64,000 bases of DNA, taken from NCBI RefSeq assembly GCF_943734655.1, contig NC_071353.1:81436409-81500408 (forward strand), given 5' to 3'. How positions within the stretch are numbered: the first letter of the stretch is position 1; every line of letters begins with the position of its first letter. Positions 42,313 to 53,469 of this stretch are shown in pieces. Position numbers and translations under genes: made by a program. The stretch is from Sabethes cyaneus (taxonomy: Eukaryota > Arthropoda > Insecta > Diptera > Culicidae). The notes under the pieces were generated by a model, which worked only from the letters and a program-made list of their open reading frames with translations, was not told where the DNA came from and searched no databases.

Positions 42313-42896
42313 TTTATTTTTTCCAACAAAATTTTCAAAAATGGTATATTTTTGATATCTTGATTTTAAGTTTTAGTTTCAAATTTTTGAAAAATTGGTA
42401 AAATATTTTTTTCAATGCATATTTTTTTCATGTTCAGAAATCAATTTTCTACAACTTATGTTTGGACTTAATTTTTGCAAAGTCAATAGTTTTCGAAATA
42501 CAATCTTTGAAACATAATACGCATGCAAATAAATACGCCCTTTTTAAAAATGAGTCTCGAATCAAAATGGCGCCCAAACCAGTGAATGGTGCATATTTCC
42601 GCATATTAGGTACTGAACGAAACTGAACAATTTATATGTCGTTGGATAGGTAAAATGATCAGCAATTTTATGGAGGGCGTAAGAGGGGAGGAGGCTCCCA
42701 TACAAATGAAACACAAATTTCCTCCTAACTCGAGAATTAATCAAGCAAATGGAATCAAATTTGGCACATCTCCAAGGTGAACTCTATTTTTTTGCGGTAC
42801 GGAATCCAAAACAGATTTCCACGTCTCCATCATAAACCAATTTTTTGGAAAACATGCATTTTATGATAAAAAATCACCAATACGATGGAAAAATCA
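42313..42896. repeat. 584-bp direct duplication, copy 2
   Basis: Exact repeat of 41709-42292, separated from it by 20 bp (42293-42312). Identity over its whole length means a very recent duplication or an assembly artefact. Confidence 0.85.
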
Positions 42897-43476
42897 ATAC
42901 CACCGATCCATAATAAGAAAATAAAGAAGCCTAAATATATGTTTATTAATATTTGTTAGTTTTTACCAAATATACAGACAAAATATCATTGGACAGAATT
43001 CTTTTTTCTCTACAGTTTTCAAAACAAAATTAAAAATTTGGAATTCAGTTTTTCGTTTTTTCGTTGAATTTGTGTTTTCATGCTGGCTTGATTTGTCTTT
43101 TTGCATAAGTTTTGCTTTTCTGACTATAGCGCCTCAGCCAAACAGAATTCGAAATAGTGATATATAGTGCAATTGTAGAGTTGATCATTATCTACAATAG
43201 TGGTTAGAAAAGTATAGTTGCATATTTTGAATTCATGGCGCTCAAAACGATAGAAAAAGAGCCATTTTTGTCTCGACTATTTTTGGTTAGAATGATTTTT
43301 TCCTAATGTGTTGGATACCACACAAAGATTCATTTTCCGTAAAACATAATTTTTTTCGTCAAGAGATTTTTCAAAAGGGTAAAATCATATCTCAAAACCC
43401 GATTAAATCCACCTAGTGGTGGAAGGGACCTTTGTTATACCATTTAATTTGTCTTCTGTGGGAATTTCCAGCTGGC
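42897..43476. other. no gene recognised
   Basis: AT-rich spacer up to the start of RTE-3. It includes a phrase (AACCCGATTAAATCCACCTA) that looks like interspersed-repeat sequence, but there is no second copy in this window to compare. Confidence 0.4.
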
Positions 43477-45709
43477 TTGGTAAATGGTTGGATAACGCGT
43501 AAAACAGACCCCATTGTGGTCCCTAGCCTCTTATCTAGCAACTCCTACCCCTACCTCCACGTGGCACTAGCTGGAATACGAGCAACCTTAGCGGAGATCG
43601 GGTAACCAACCCCGGTGGAAACTAAGGTCGTATACCAACAGGGGAGGAGACACAGTGTGTCTCGACACTGCAAGATGGCAGCCCCATCACGAGATTTGGT
43701 AGCGTAAGCCCTAGTACGGCTACCTATCTAAACAAAAAAAACTTACAACAAGAGTCAAGAAATATCTTCTCGGAATATTCGGCATGGACCAAGGCGACGA
43801 AATAAGGACATGGAATGGAGACTTGGTACCTGGAACTGCAGATCGCTAAATTTCGTTGGTGGCGACAAGGTGCTGCTCGATCAGCTAGAACCCCGAAAGT
43901 TTGGCATCGTGGCACTGCAGGAGATCTGTCGCAAGGGCGAGAAAATGTGGAGGATCCGTGGCGGCAGAGCCCGATTTTTCCAGAGTGGTGGAGCGACCAA
44001 CGAGCTGGGAACGGGCTTCGTAGTGTTAGGCAAAATGCAGGATCGCGTAATGGATTGGAAAGCGATCAACGAGAGGATGTGCGTGTTGAGGATAATAGGC
44101 CGTTTCTTCAACTACACTATCATAAACGTGCATTACCCACACGAAGGTAGACCCGACGACGAGAAGGAAGGGTTCTATGCGCAGCTGGAGGCAACGTACG
44201 ACAGCTGCTCACCACGGGACATCAAGATCGTCATCGGGGATATGAACGCTCAAATCGGCAGGGAAGAAATGTATAGACCGGTGATCGGGCCCCATAGCCT
44301 GCACACCGACACGAACGATAACGGCCAGCGAGTCATCAGTTTTGCGGCTTCCCGAGGCTTGGTGATCAAAAGCACCTTCTTTGCTCTCAAAGATATCCAC
44401 AAGGCCACATGGAGATCACCTGACCAACGAACCTCGAACCAAATCGACCATATTCTCATCGAGGGCCGGTTTTTCTCGAACATCACCAATGTACGCTCCC
44501 TACGGAGTGCGGATATTGACTCGGACCACTACCTAGTAGCAGTACATGTGCGCTCAAAACTATCGACGGTTTATACCTCGCGACAAAGTCGCCCTCCTCG
44601 GCTAAACATTCGGCAACTAGACAACCCGCGAACTGCCGAAAACTACGCGCGCGTACTGAATGAAGCTCTGCTTTCTTCTGTGGAGCTAGATGCTTCGACC
44701 CTCGAAAACGGATGGAGTAGGATACGCTCGGTCGTCAACGAGGCCGCAACCGCGGTGCTAGGTGTGGAAACCTCGAGTGCACGAAATGATTGGTTTGACG
44801 GGGAATGCCAACAAGCGATAGAGAGGAAAAAAAGAGCTTGGGAAAATTATCTGAGCATATCCACGAGAGAGAATTTGGCCAAGTATCGACGAGCGAGGAA
44901 TGAGTTGACCACGATCCTGAGAAGGAAAAAGCGCCAGAAGAAGGACAGAGATCGTGAGGAGCTTGAACAACTCTTCCGGGCTAATGATACCCGCAAGTTT
45001 TACGAGAAGGTAAACCAAACTCGCAAGGCCCACACACCAAATCCTGACATGTGTAGGGACGAGGGAGGGGATCTTATCACAAACGAGCGCGAGGTGGTCG
45101 ACAGGTGGAAGCAGTTCTTCGATGAACACCTCAACGGCGATATAGCAGCAGGAGACGCAATGGAAGTTAACCTCGGAGTATCTACAAACCACAACATCGT
45201 ACCGGCTCCCGATCTCGAAGAGATCCGACGAGAAATCGGTCTGCTGAAGAATAATAGAGCCGTCGGGAAGGATCGACTCCCGGCAGATTTCTTCAAAAAT
45301 GGCCAAGAACCGCTAGTAACGGCACTTCACTGGCTAATTTCAAGGATTTGGGAAGAAGAGAAACTACCGGAGGAGTGGATGGAAGGCGTAGTCTGTCCCA
45401 TCTACAAAAAGGGCGACTGGCTAGACTGCTGTAACTACCGCGGCATTACGCTGGTCAACGCCGCCTACAAGGTGCTCTCCCAGATTTTGTTGCGTCGTCT
45501 ATCCCCAATAGCAAGAGAATTCGTAGGGCAGTATCAGGCGGGCTTTATCGGGACCCGTGCTACTACGGATCAAATTTTTACTCTCCGACAAATCCTTCAG
45601 AAATGTCGAGAGTACAACGTGCCCACGCATCATATTTTCGTGGATTTCAGAGCAGCATACGATACCGTTGAACGCGAACAGCTATGGCAGATAATGCACG
45701 AGTACGGTT
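43477..45709 (+). mobile_element. RTE-3, 5'-complete RTE-clade LINE cut at its 3' side
   Basis: Starts TTGGTAAATGGTTGG like RTE-1. The 5' UTR aligns with 21828-22150 (for example GCAACCTTAGCGGAGATCGG). The 3' third (end of RT, GAA tail) is missing: homology stops at GAGTACGGT, directly followed by TGTTAAC, the likely edge of an LTR element. Confidence 0.85.
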
Positions 45710-45714
45710 GTTAA
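43810..45714 (+). CDS. ORF2 of RTE-3 (AP endonuclease + N-terminal RT), open but truncated
   Basis: 634 codons from ATG 43810 with no stop until 4 residues after the junction. Endonuclease: RLGTWNCRSLN, ALQEICRKGEKMWR, GDMNAQIG, HKATWRSPDQRTSNQIDHI, DSDHYLVAVHV (complete catalytic set). RT fingers/palm: VVCPIYKKGDWLDCCNYRG, QYQAGFIGTRATTDQ, HHIFVDFRAAYDTV. The catalytic FADD block is absent because of the truncation. It differs from RTE-1/2 at many synonymous sites, so it is a separate lineage copy. Confidence 0.92.
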   Translation: MEWRLGTWNCRSLNFVGGDKVLLDQLEPRKFGIVALQEICRKGEKMWRIRGGRARFFQSGGATNELGTGFVVLGKMQDRVMDWKAINERMCVLRIIGRFFNYTIINVHYPHEGRPDDEKEGFYAQLEATYDSCSPRDIKIVIGDMNAQIGREEMYRPVIGPHSLHTDTNDNGQRVISFAASRGLVIKSTFFALKDIHKATWRSPDQRTSNQIDHILIEGRFFSNITNVRSLRSADIDSDHYLVAVHVRSKLSTVYTSRQSRPPRLNIRQLDNPRTAENYARVLNEALLSSVELDASTLENGWSRIRSVVNEAATAVLGVETSSARNDWFDGECQQAIERKKRAWENYLSISTRENLAKYRRARNELTTILRRKKRQKKDRDREELEQLFRANDTRKFYEKVNQTRKAHTPNPDMCRDEGGDLITNEREVVDRWKQFFDEHLNGDIAAGDAMEVNLGVSTNHNIVPAPDLEEIRREIGLLKNNRAVGKDRLPADFFKNGQEPLVTALHWLISRIWEEEKLPEEWMEGVVCPIYKKGDWLDCCNYRGITLVNAAYKVLSQILLRRLSPIAREFVGQYQAGFIGTRATTDQIFTLRQILQKCREYNVPTHHIFVDFRAAYDTVEREQLWQIMHEYGC

Positions 45715-45858
45715 CTTTTTCGCAGTCCGAAGGACTCGAACTGAAAGGGTTATATTTTATTACCAAATTTTGATGACAAATTGTAATGACTTACAGTTAG
45801 TTTTCTTTGTAGCGACGGAAGTATCTTATTGATCCCGAACTCTTAATACTCTTGCATA
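45710..45858 (-). repeat. possible LTR end abutting RTE-3
   Basis: In the minus sense this block ends GTTAACA exactly at the RTE-3 break and contains AATAAAATATAACCC. The BEL-type LTR start TGTTAAAACATTC at 48417 (minus) would pair with this end, making a 3' LTR split by the material at 45859-48140. This is an inference. The TSD on the other side is not found. Confidence 0.35.
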
Positions 45859-46434
45859 ACTAATGATAAAGGTGATTATGTTATATAATATAAAAATATT
45901 GAAGATGATAAATCTTACAGCTACTTCTACCGGCGTATCTTTGTTTCGATGATATCCACCGGCAATAACCTATAATTAACAATCAATTCTTTAAGTGAAC
46001 AAACCGCGTGGTCAGTTGTTAAATAAGTTCTTGCTTACCAATCAGAGGCACTTAAGACGAGAGAGAAGTTAATAGTAAATATATACTAATCAGGTATCAG
46101 GTATCAGAATTTTTTGGCTCGGGTGGCACGTTCTCCATATTATTTGGACATTTGTGCCTCGCCGCTTTTTCCTTCTCATCATCACCTATCTGATGGGAAG
46201 GTAAAAGGATCAGGAGGAATGGGAGGGTTTGGATGGGGGTGAAAACGTCACAGAAACATTTAAATAAAAGAAAACCTGCACCCCCGAAGGGATACTGGTC
46301 GTCTTCGATAAGAGCACAAAGCTTCTAACTAAGTTAGGTAAACTTAGCACCCCCGAGGGGATACATGACCTAACAAAGCGTTTAATCCGTCATGCGGAAT
46401 TACAAAAGGGTTAAGTCCTTTTGCCAATGTTTTT
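45859..46434. repeat. ~576-bp direct repeat, copy 1
   Basis: Starts ACTAATGATAAAGGTGATTA and ends TTTTGCCAATGTTTTT. Near-identical to 47573-48140. Contains CTGATAC/CAGGTATCAGGTATC and two CACCCCCGA(A/G)GGGATAC motifs. Non-coding. Could be LTRs of a small element or two fragments of a LINE UTR; the class is not determined. Confidence 0.7.
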
Positions 46435-47572
46435 ATTTTCAAGTATTATATGATTTAAACTAATATTTTTGGCAAACTAATCTATTTTCAGAGAGCGAAA
46501 TAAGGCGCTATATCCTTGGCCAATTGCAGCCTGGCTTCTGGTCTAAATACCATTAGTTCATCCCTGAGGGTCCGGAGTATCACTTAACCTTTATTAGCAA
46601 AGATACTCCCAACGATTGTAAATAAATCATTATCTATGTATACGGGAAGCGTTTGGTACGGGAGGTCCACGCTTTCTTCCTTCCCCTTGATTTCAAGGAG
46701 TTTAATGGAATTAGATATTTTTTCTGGTTCCACTTGATTCCTTGGAATTCTCTCTGCGGTACATGCTGCGTAGTTGGCCTGGCCGTTGACAAGAAAAATG
46801 ATTGATTCAAGTAATCGTCATTTTCCAGGATGCCTTCAAGAATTGGCTGCGTTAGTGTGAGATTAGATTAGATTAGATAGATATAAATGAATGATTTATA
46901 ATGATACTTATCGTTTCCTTGGAAGGTAACCCTATCACGGGAGCGTAGTATGTTCAATACATTAACCGGTATTGGTAAAATCCATCCGTTGTTGATGTCT
47001 AGCAACACTAATAAGTGCTGAAGCAACTATCACTGACTTGTATGAGAGCACCGAAGAAACACTACAACTGCCGTAACACTGCTATGTTTCGCACCGGCAC
47101 TATCAGCTTGTCGGACATACACTTTGTGTGGGACAATAGAGCGGCTACCGGGTGTATTACCATAAAGGCAATACCGAACGGGTACACACTGCTGCTATGA
47201 GAGATATACTTGACCGTGGACTGCCGTGGAGTCACTAGACACGAACACTTTCACTTTTCACGCTGGTTGCGTGTGTTTATGCTACACATCAATACAACCA
47301 GCAGCTGTGAGTACACACATTATATGTATATGTAACACTACGCTTTGACAGCGACCATTTGCCGACGAAATGTGAAATAAAAACTAAATTTTTAATAACA
47401 CACATCGCGGTAAAACACGACACTTTGCACTCTAGGACACATAAACGTCCTTAGCAACGGACGTGATAGCCGGAAAATATTCTATTTCCGCTACTACTCG
47501 CGGAAAAACCGAAAAATAATTCCTCGGTATGCGCGCGACGTCCGCTACCCAAAAACACTAACACTAATGATA
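46435..47572. other. sequence between the direct repeats, unidentified
   Basis: 1.1 kb without a long frame. In the minus sense it looks like the 5' UTR and beginning of an element: a GC-rich leader near 47530, then ATGGATTTTACCAATACCGG at about 46978 followed quickly by stops. A (GATTA)n run lies at 46860-46880. I do not recognise it. Confidence 0.4.
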
Positions 47573-48140
47573 AAGGTGATTATGTTATATAAGATAAAAA
47601 TATTGAAGATGATAAATCTTACAGCTACTTCTACAGGTGTATCTTTGTTTCGATGATATCCACCGGCAATAACCTAAAATTAACAATCAATTCTTTAAGT
47701 GAACAAACCGCGTGGTCGGTTGTTAAATAAGTTCTTGCTTACCAATCAGAGGCACTTAAGATGAGAGAGAAGTTAATAGTAAATCAATACTAATCAGGTA
47801 TCAGGTATCAGAATTTTTTTGCTCGGGTGGCACGTTCGTTCCATATTATTTGGACATTTGTGCCTCGCCGCTTTTGCCTTCTCATCATCACCTACCTGCT
47901 GGGAAGGGAAAAGGATCAGGAGGAATGGGAGGGTTTGGATGGGGGAGAAAATGTCACAGAAACATTTAAATAAAAGAAAACCTGCACCCCCGAAGGGATA
48001 CTGGTCGTCTTCGATAAGAGCACAAAGCTTCTAACTAAGTTAGGTAAACTTAGCACCCACGAGGGGATACATGACCTAACAAAGCGTTTAATCCGTCATG
48101 CGGAATTACAAAAGGATTAAGTCCTTTTGCCAATGTTTTT
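47573..48140. repeat. ~568-bp direct repeat, copy 2
   Basis: Second copy of 45859-46434 (offset 1714 at the start) with a few indels and substitutions. Its right end joins GGCAATAATTTTCCGG, the presumed BEL LTR. Confidence 0.7.
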
Positions 48141-48417
48141 GGCAATAATTTTCCGGAAACCGTAGTTTAACCGAAATTTTTGCGCTTCCAGGAGTTCCAG
48201 GGCTAAAGTGTGTGTAACTAACTGAATTTATATAATCTTCACAATTATAATTAATAAATTGAATTAACACCAGTCAAAATCAAATGCGTAACTGCTACCT
48301 ATAATGCTGCTATCTTCACAGTAGCACAGAAAATGTTTTATCTCTATCAGCAGTGTTGCCCGTTACTGAAATTACACAGCACATACGAGGAGGCCAGGGG
48401 CATGCCACTTGAATGTT
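48141..48417 (-). repeat. putative 3' LTR (part) of the BEL/Pao element
   Basis: Minus-sense start TGTTAAAACATTCAAG follows a purine-rich GAGCCGGGG directly after the pol stop, as BEL 3' LTRs do. A TATATAAATTC stretch (plus 48225-48235) could be its promoter. The other end is obscured by the direct-repeat unit. Confidence 0.5.
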
Positions 48418-48456
48418 TTAACACCCCGGCTCGTAATGCCATTGCTCAATCAGGCC

Positions 48457-49372
48457 TTACTCATCTTTTTCCGAAACATCTAGTAATGCCACTTTAATCA
48501 TGGGACGAACTAGCAACCCTGCATTAGTCCGTACTTCGACCTTGCGTATCCGTCCATCCTGACCTGAAAACGTTTTAACGACCTTGCCACGAAGCCAGCC
48601 GTTACGTACTGTTTCATCTACAACGACGACCAAATCTCCAACCTTCATTGGTCTCGTCTCGTCCAACCATTTAGATTGCTTTGCTATGGTGGGTAGGTAC
48701 GCGTTAATCCAGCACCGCCAAAACTGATTCTGGAGAAGCTGCATCAACTTCCAATTCGTCCCTACATCGCACACCTCATCAATAGGAATGCGAGCAGGAT
48801 TGTTTGCCCCACTTGAGCTCATCAATAGGAAACAGTTGGGCGTGATTACATCCAAATCAGAAATTTCACTGGTACGAACGTCAGTGGATGAGAATTTACA
48901 ATCATCACTGCTTCTGCCAAAAACGTTAACAACCCTTCATCGTCCAAACGGCGAGGATGGGAAAGGGTTGATAGGGCTTCTTTCACCGAACGAACTTTCC
49001 GCTCCCACACACCTCCCATGTGCCGAGCGGACGGCGGGTTGAAGTGCCACTCGGTGTCTGCGTTAGTGAAGGTCCCTGCTATAGATTTGTTTATTCCCGC
49101 TATCTCCTTCGCGAGCTCACGGGATACACCGCGAAAATTGGTGCCATTGTCGCTAAAAATTTGCTGGGGGCACCTCTTCTCGTCACGAAACGACGGATCG
49201 CCATCTTGCATGGCTCGGCTGACAAAGAGTGCACCACCTCTAAGTGCACCGCGCGTATCGACAAACACGTGAAAAGTGCTACCCACCGTTTAATGTTGCT
49301 TCGTCCTCTTATGATAATCAGCGGCCCAAAATAATCCAACCCCGTGAATGTAAAAGCACGCACAATCGCCAA
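48457..49372 (-). pseudogene. BEL/Pao integrase core and C-terminal domain (frameshifted)
   Basis: Minus order: 49372-49100 reads AFTFTGLDYFGPLII, SIRAVHLEVVHSLSAEP (first integrase Asp and core); 49286-48846 in another frame reads QQIFSDNGTNFRG (second Asp) and PSARHMGGVWERKVRSVKEA (catalytic Glu) then AEAVMIVNSHPLTF; 48855-48457 gives the BEL-specific C-terminal domain (NQFWRCWINAYLPTIAKQSKW, VGDLVVVVDETVRNGWLRGK). Two frame changes are needed. The stop at 48457 lies ~40 bp before the LTR. Confidence 0.88.
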
Positions 49373-49466
49373 ACGGAGCGACTGTCACTTGAGGCAAAGG
49401 GGCCATTCTGGGCTCGCATGGCTTGGCCCGGTATACCCGACACCATGTACAATCTTTAATCGTCTT

Positions 49467-50438
49467 TTACACCAAAGATCGTAGTTTAGAAATATAAAAC
49501 TTTTGACGAAGTTCGTTCAGTACTGTTTCAGTGTTAGCGTGGGCGTAACGCTGATGATATCTTAAAATGAGCAATTTTGTTACGTGGTTTTGTCTTGGGA
49601 GGATTATTGGGTTACGAAAATCGAAAGAGTAATATGCCGCTGCTGGATCGATTCGGCTCTCCATGCGAATGAGTTCATCGTCGTCCCACACAATTGATAA
49701 CTTGGCTAATGAACTATTCCCATTGACCGGTTGCGCTGTGTTGTTGGTGCGCTTTTGTTGTGTTCCAATATAGCACATTCATCCGAAAACTGCTGTCTTT
49801 GAACCATCCTCCACAAGCTAGTTTCCGCTGCCGCATGGTCTGTATGTGACAACAACACTGTACGACAATCAGTTTTTGTTCTGTTTTTGTCTCGACAACG
49901 GTGTAGAAAATGATAAAGATAAGCTATCTTCTTCAGAACATCGTTTAATTTTGAAAACCTTGCGAAATCGAGAAGCGTTTCTGCGTTAGCTTCCCAGTGA
50001 GCAAACGTCGACCTTAACTCGTCCTTCGGTACCGCTGAAACAAGTTTTCACCGGCCACTCTTCTTCTGGCAGATATAAAAAATTGGGGCCTTGGAACCAC
50101 GCGCTCTTTGGACTGAAGTTGGGCCCTCCACCCCATTTGGTAGCTTCGTCAGCTATATTCAATTTCGAGGAAACCCATCGCCATTCGAATATTTCTGTTT
50201 CACTGAGAAGTTCTGAGACCCTGAAAGCCACATATTGATGGTATTTGCGTGGATCTGCTCGCATCCAAGACAAGACTGTCATTGAGTCTGTCCAAATGAA
50301 CCGCTTCCTTATAGGGACTGTATGATTCGCTGCTACTGATTTCATAAGCCGTACACCAATTACCGCAGCCATTAACTCATTTCTAGGAATAGTTTGTGGC
50401 TTCGCGTAACTTTTGCTTTCGAGGCAACTAGCGCACAC
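49467..50438 (-). pseudogene. BEL/Pao RNase H-like region and integrase zinc domain (decayed)
   Basis: 50438-49986 reads PRNELMAAVIGVRLMKSV, KRFIWTDSMTVLSWMRADPR and NIADEATKWGGG, the BEL RNase H and its downstream block. 49778-49467 reads ILPRQNHVTKLLILRYHQRY and NELRQKFYISKLRSLV, the integrase N-terminal finger region. Between them lies frame-broken sequence. Several indels and stops make it inactive. Confidence 0.85.
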
Positions 50439-52259
50439 CTGGTCTGTCCCCGATCAACGATCCGGAAGTATACCACACTGCTATAGGCTAGCTCGCTCGC
50501 GTCTACGAAAAGATGCAACTGCAGAGAGTCATAAGCACTCTCCTCATAGCCCGGAAAGTAGCATCGCGGGATTTGCACTTGTGAAAGTTTTGGCATTTCA
50601 TCAATCCAGCGCCGCCATAATACGAGGTCGACGTCGATCAACGGGTCGTCCCATTGTATGCCCGATCGCCACATACTTTGTATGAGAACTCGGCCGTGAA
50701 TGGTGTAGTTCGACACAATACCGAGAGGGTCGAAAAAGCTCATCACCACCTGGAGCACTTGTCGTTTGGTTGGAATGGTGTGGCTGGAGATTAGCGGCTG
50801 GAGGTCTTTCCGAAGCTGAGGTAAAAACACGAGCATGTCGTCACCAGGAATCCAAACGATTCCTAATATCCGCTCCGCCACTGTTGTTTTCTCCGCCGAA
50901 AAGTTTTTTACTGCATCACAACTTTCCTCCCCGACTCGTGACAGGACTTCCTTGCTATTCAACTGCCAATTTCGTATTTCAAAGCCTGCATCATTATGAA
51001 TAACACGCACTTCGTTTGCTATTTTCGCAGCTTCTTCGACGCTATTTCTGCTGTCCAGGTAGTCATCAACGTACGTGTTGTTTACAATTGCCGACGCTGC
51101 TTCCGGATAACGACCAAAAAATTCCATGGCATTTGTATTTTTCACATGCTGTGCCGAGCATGGAGTGCATGTGGCACTGAAGGTGGCCACATCCATGATG
51201 TAAATTTCTGGTTTGCAAGACGAATTATCACGCCAAAGAAACCTTTGCGACTGGCAATCTTCCCTACGTATCAATACTTGATGAAACATTTGCCGTAAGT
51301 CGCCGGCGATGCCAATCTGCCTCTGGCGAAACCGAGAGAGAACCGAAATGAGAGGTGTCAAAAGGTCGGGACCTTTTAATAACATTGAGTTAAGTGAGAC
51401 TCCCTGCACTGAGGCCGCCGCGTCCCAAACGAGACGGATTTTGTTCGGTTTCCGTGGGTTACGAACCACACTGATCGGTAGATACCATACACGCCCAGAA
51501 TCAGATTGCTGTAGCTCCCGAGCTGTAGCTTTATGGGCATACCCACGGTCTAAATCAGTGATGCCCAGGCATAGGCATGGTGCGGGCCAAATGAGATCGC
51601 CCCATGATGTCGCGGGCCGCAAATTCCTCTGGCCATTTCCGCGCATAACAAAATGCAAAATATGCGGCAATAAAAATCATTTTTTGGGAATTACCACAAG
51701 ATTTAAACCGGAAATTATTCGGAACTACTAAATGCACGAGGCATAACGGCTGATTTGAGTGACCCCTGTGTCATCAAAAAAATTACTCATAAGTGCACCA
51801 TCTTTCAAATCAGTCCGTGGGCCGCACAAAACATCTTGAAGGGCCGCAGTTTGGCCATCACTGGTCTAAATAGTCGACTAGTATCAGTAACTGCAGCTTT
51901 TAAATTGGATCCGAATGCAATTTTCTCTCAAGGCACTTTAACCGACGTTCGGCCATCGGAAAACTGTCTGGAAATGTTACACTATCGGTGCGCCAAAGCA
52001 ATCCGGTTTCGAACCTACCGGTGGCTGTTCTCTTCGTCGTCTCTTGAAGAATGCGCCGTGCACGTTGATCGTCCGCAGATTCCAACACAAAGGGCCCGTT
52101 CATTCCGACATTTTCCATTTCCAGGTAGTCTTTTACCAGTTCGTGGAGTTCTCGGTCCTGCGAGCATTCGCAAGTATGTATCATAATGTTACCAGCCTCT
52201 AACGATTTCCTCCAACCGCACAGTGGTCCGAAAGTCAAAAAAGCTGGTAGAAATGTCAA
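50372..52259 (-). pseudogene. BEL/Pao reverse transcriptase region, split by a hAT MITE
   Basis: The upstream block 52259-51900 reads LHELVKDYLEMENVGMNGPF, TGRFETGLLWRTDSVTFPDS, MAERRLKCLERKL, the segment between protease and RT in BEL elements. The hAT MITE (51556-51863) follows. The RT then runs LDRGYAHKATARELQQSDSG, VWYLPISVVRNPRKPNKIRL, VSLNSMLLKGPDLL and the catalytic NNTYVDDYLDS (YVDD). It ends with VDASELAYSSVVYFR. One further frame change lies near 51885. Gag and protease are missing, so the element is 5'-truncated at about 52260 with no 5' LTR. Confidence 0.9.
51556..51863. mobile_element. 308-bp hAT-type MITE
   Basis: Flanked by a perfect 8-bp TSD GTCTAAAT (51548-51555, 51864-51871), the hAT hallmark. 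Ends CAGTGATGCCCAGGC and, inverted, CAGTGATGGCCAAAC. Internal GCGGGCC / GCGGCCC blocks near both ends are typical of this MITE type. The minus frame crossing it is chance. Confidence 0.85.
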
Positions 52260-53457
52260 AACGACCTCCTAGAGAGTAGGTATCTTCTGCAAAGTTGCTT
52301 GAAATATTCAGGAGATCTATCTGATATCATTCAACTAGTGCTTAACCCTTAAATTTTAGGTTAACTCTTTAATACACGTTATTGCCATAATATAATATTA
52401 ATTATTGGTAAAGTTTTTCAGTAAAGGTTGAGTCAATTTGATAACTCTCAGTTGCATTGTAAGGTGCAAAAAGGTTGGATAACATTACATTTTCATTTAA
52501 ATGGATTGTTATACAATAACTGTTTGAGTAACTTTTTTTTTATAGAAAGGTTTTTTCACATTTTCTCATCTCATTTGATACAGCAATTGTGCATTCTAAT
52601 TGCATTCGAATGGTATTAAATAAGTTCAAATAAAGAAATACAAAAAAGTTCAAATTCAAGCAGACACTGATGAAGCCGGCAAGTCTTAGGCGAAATACGT
52701 TTCGGCCTGAATAATGAAACAACTAACAAAAGTTAACCAGAAAAACTTTCTTCTTATTGTTTCGTTTCAGCCTCTACTATGCCCTTGATTAATTAATATT
52801 CTATTTTCTTCAACTGAAAAGTGAGAAATTATTTTTTCATATTATTTATTGTGTCAGATATATTTATAATAGCTGCAAATCTAGACTAGAGCATACATTA
52901 ATGTAATGTAACAAACAGGATACAGCGAATGATAATTACAGTTCTATGACTTGTTTCGATGCTGTGTCACATTTTGAATACTTTAGAGTATTTTTTAAAT
53001 AAAATATTAGTTTTAGACCATCCTTATCGTAAAAAGGTCTTCAATCTAAAATGCAAGACTAACAATAAGATGTAATGGGAGTGCTATGTCTCCTGTAAAT
53101 CCTGTTGAAATGAGCCTTTACATCAGATGTGCCTTAGAAGCGCGTCATTCTATTTCGATATTCCTGAAACAAACTAAATTGTTGTTTTGCGCTACGAAAC
53201 TTTCTTTGGAGTATACTCCAAAATCAATTTAATAAACTACATCATTGCTCGTCCCTTTCATTTCCACGATATCTTGGACTAGCAGAATAATCAAAGCCTA
53301 CTATCTTGTATTGAAACCAATCATTATAATCAAATTTGCTTACATGAATTCGTACATCTTCTCAAAGATTTGTATTTACTTTCTTAGTTGCAGAAAGTTG
53401 CAGCCAAATTTAGGCTTAACCGGTTCCTTACAAGTATACCTGCATATTAAAAGCAAT
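52260..53457. other. AT-rich spacer with a Penelope-type ribozyme-like scrap
   Basis: No gene recognised. At 52668-52712 lies the hammerhead-like motif listed separately. A T-run at about 52530 and the rest are ordinary AT-rich sequence. Confidence 0.45.
52668..52712 (+). ncRNA. hammerhead-ribozyme-like motif
   Basis: CACTGATGAAGCCGGCAAG then TCTTAGGCGAAATACG. It has the full first core box CUGAUGA, a GCC/GGC stem II with an 11-base loop, and the second box GAAA. The next bases (CGAAA-TACG-TTTCG) can form a competing hairpin. Such motifs occur in Penelope terminal repeats. No Penelope ORF is next to it, so it may be a relic terminus. Confidence 0.4.
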
Positions 53458-53469
53458 ATGGCAGCGGAA

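Noticed and set aside
51555..51737. minus-strand ORF start (residues before LDRGYAHK)
   Set aside because: This part is hAT MITE sequence read through in frame, not BEL protein.
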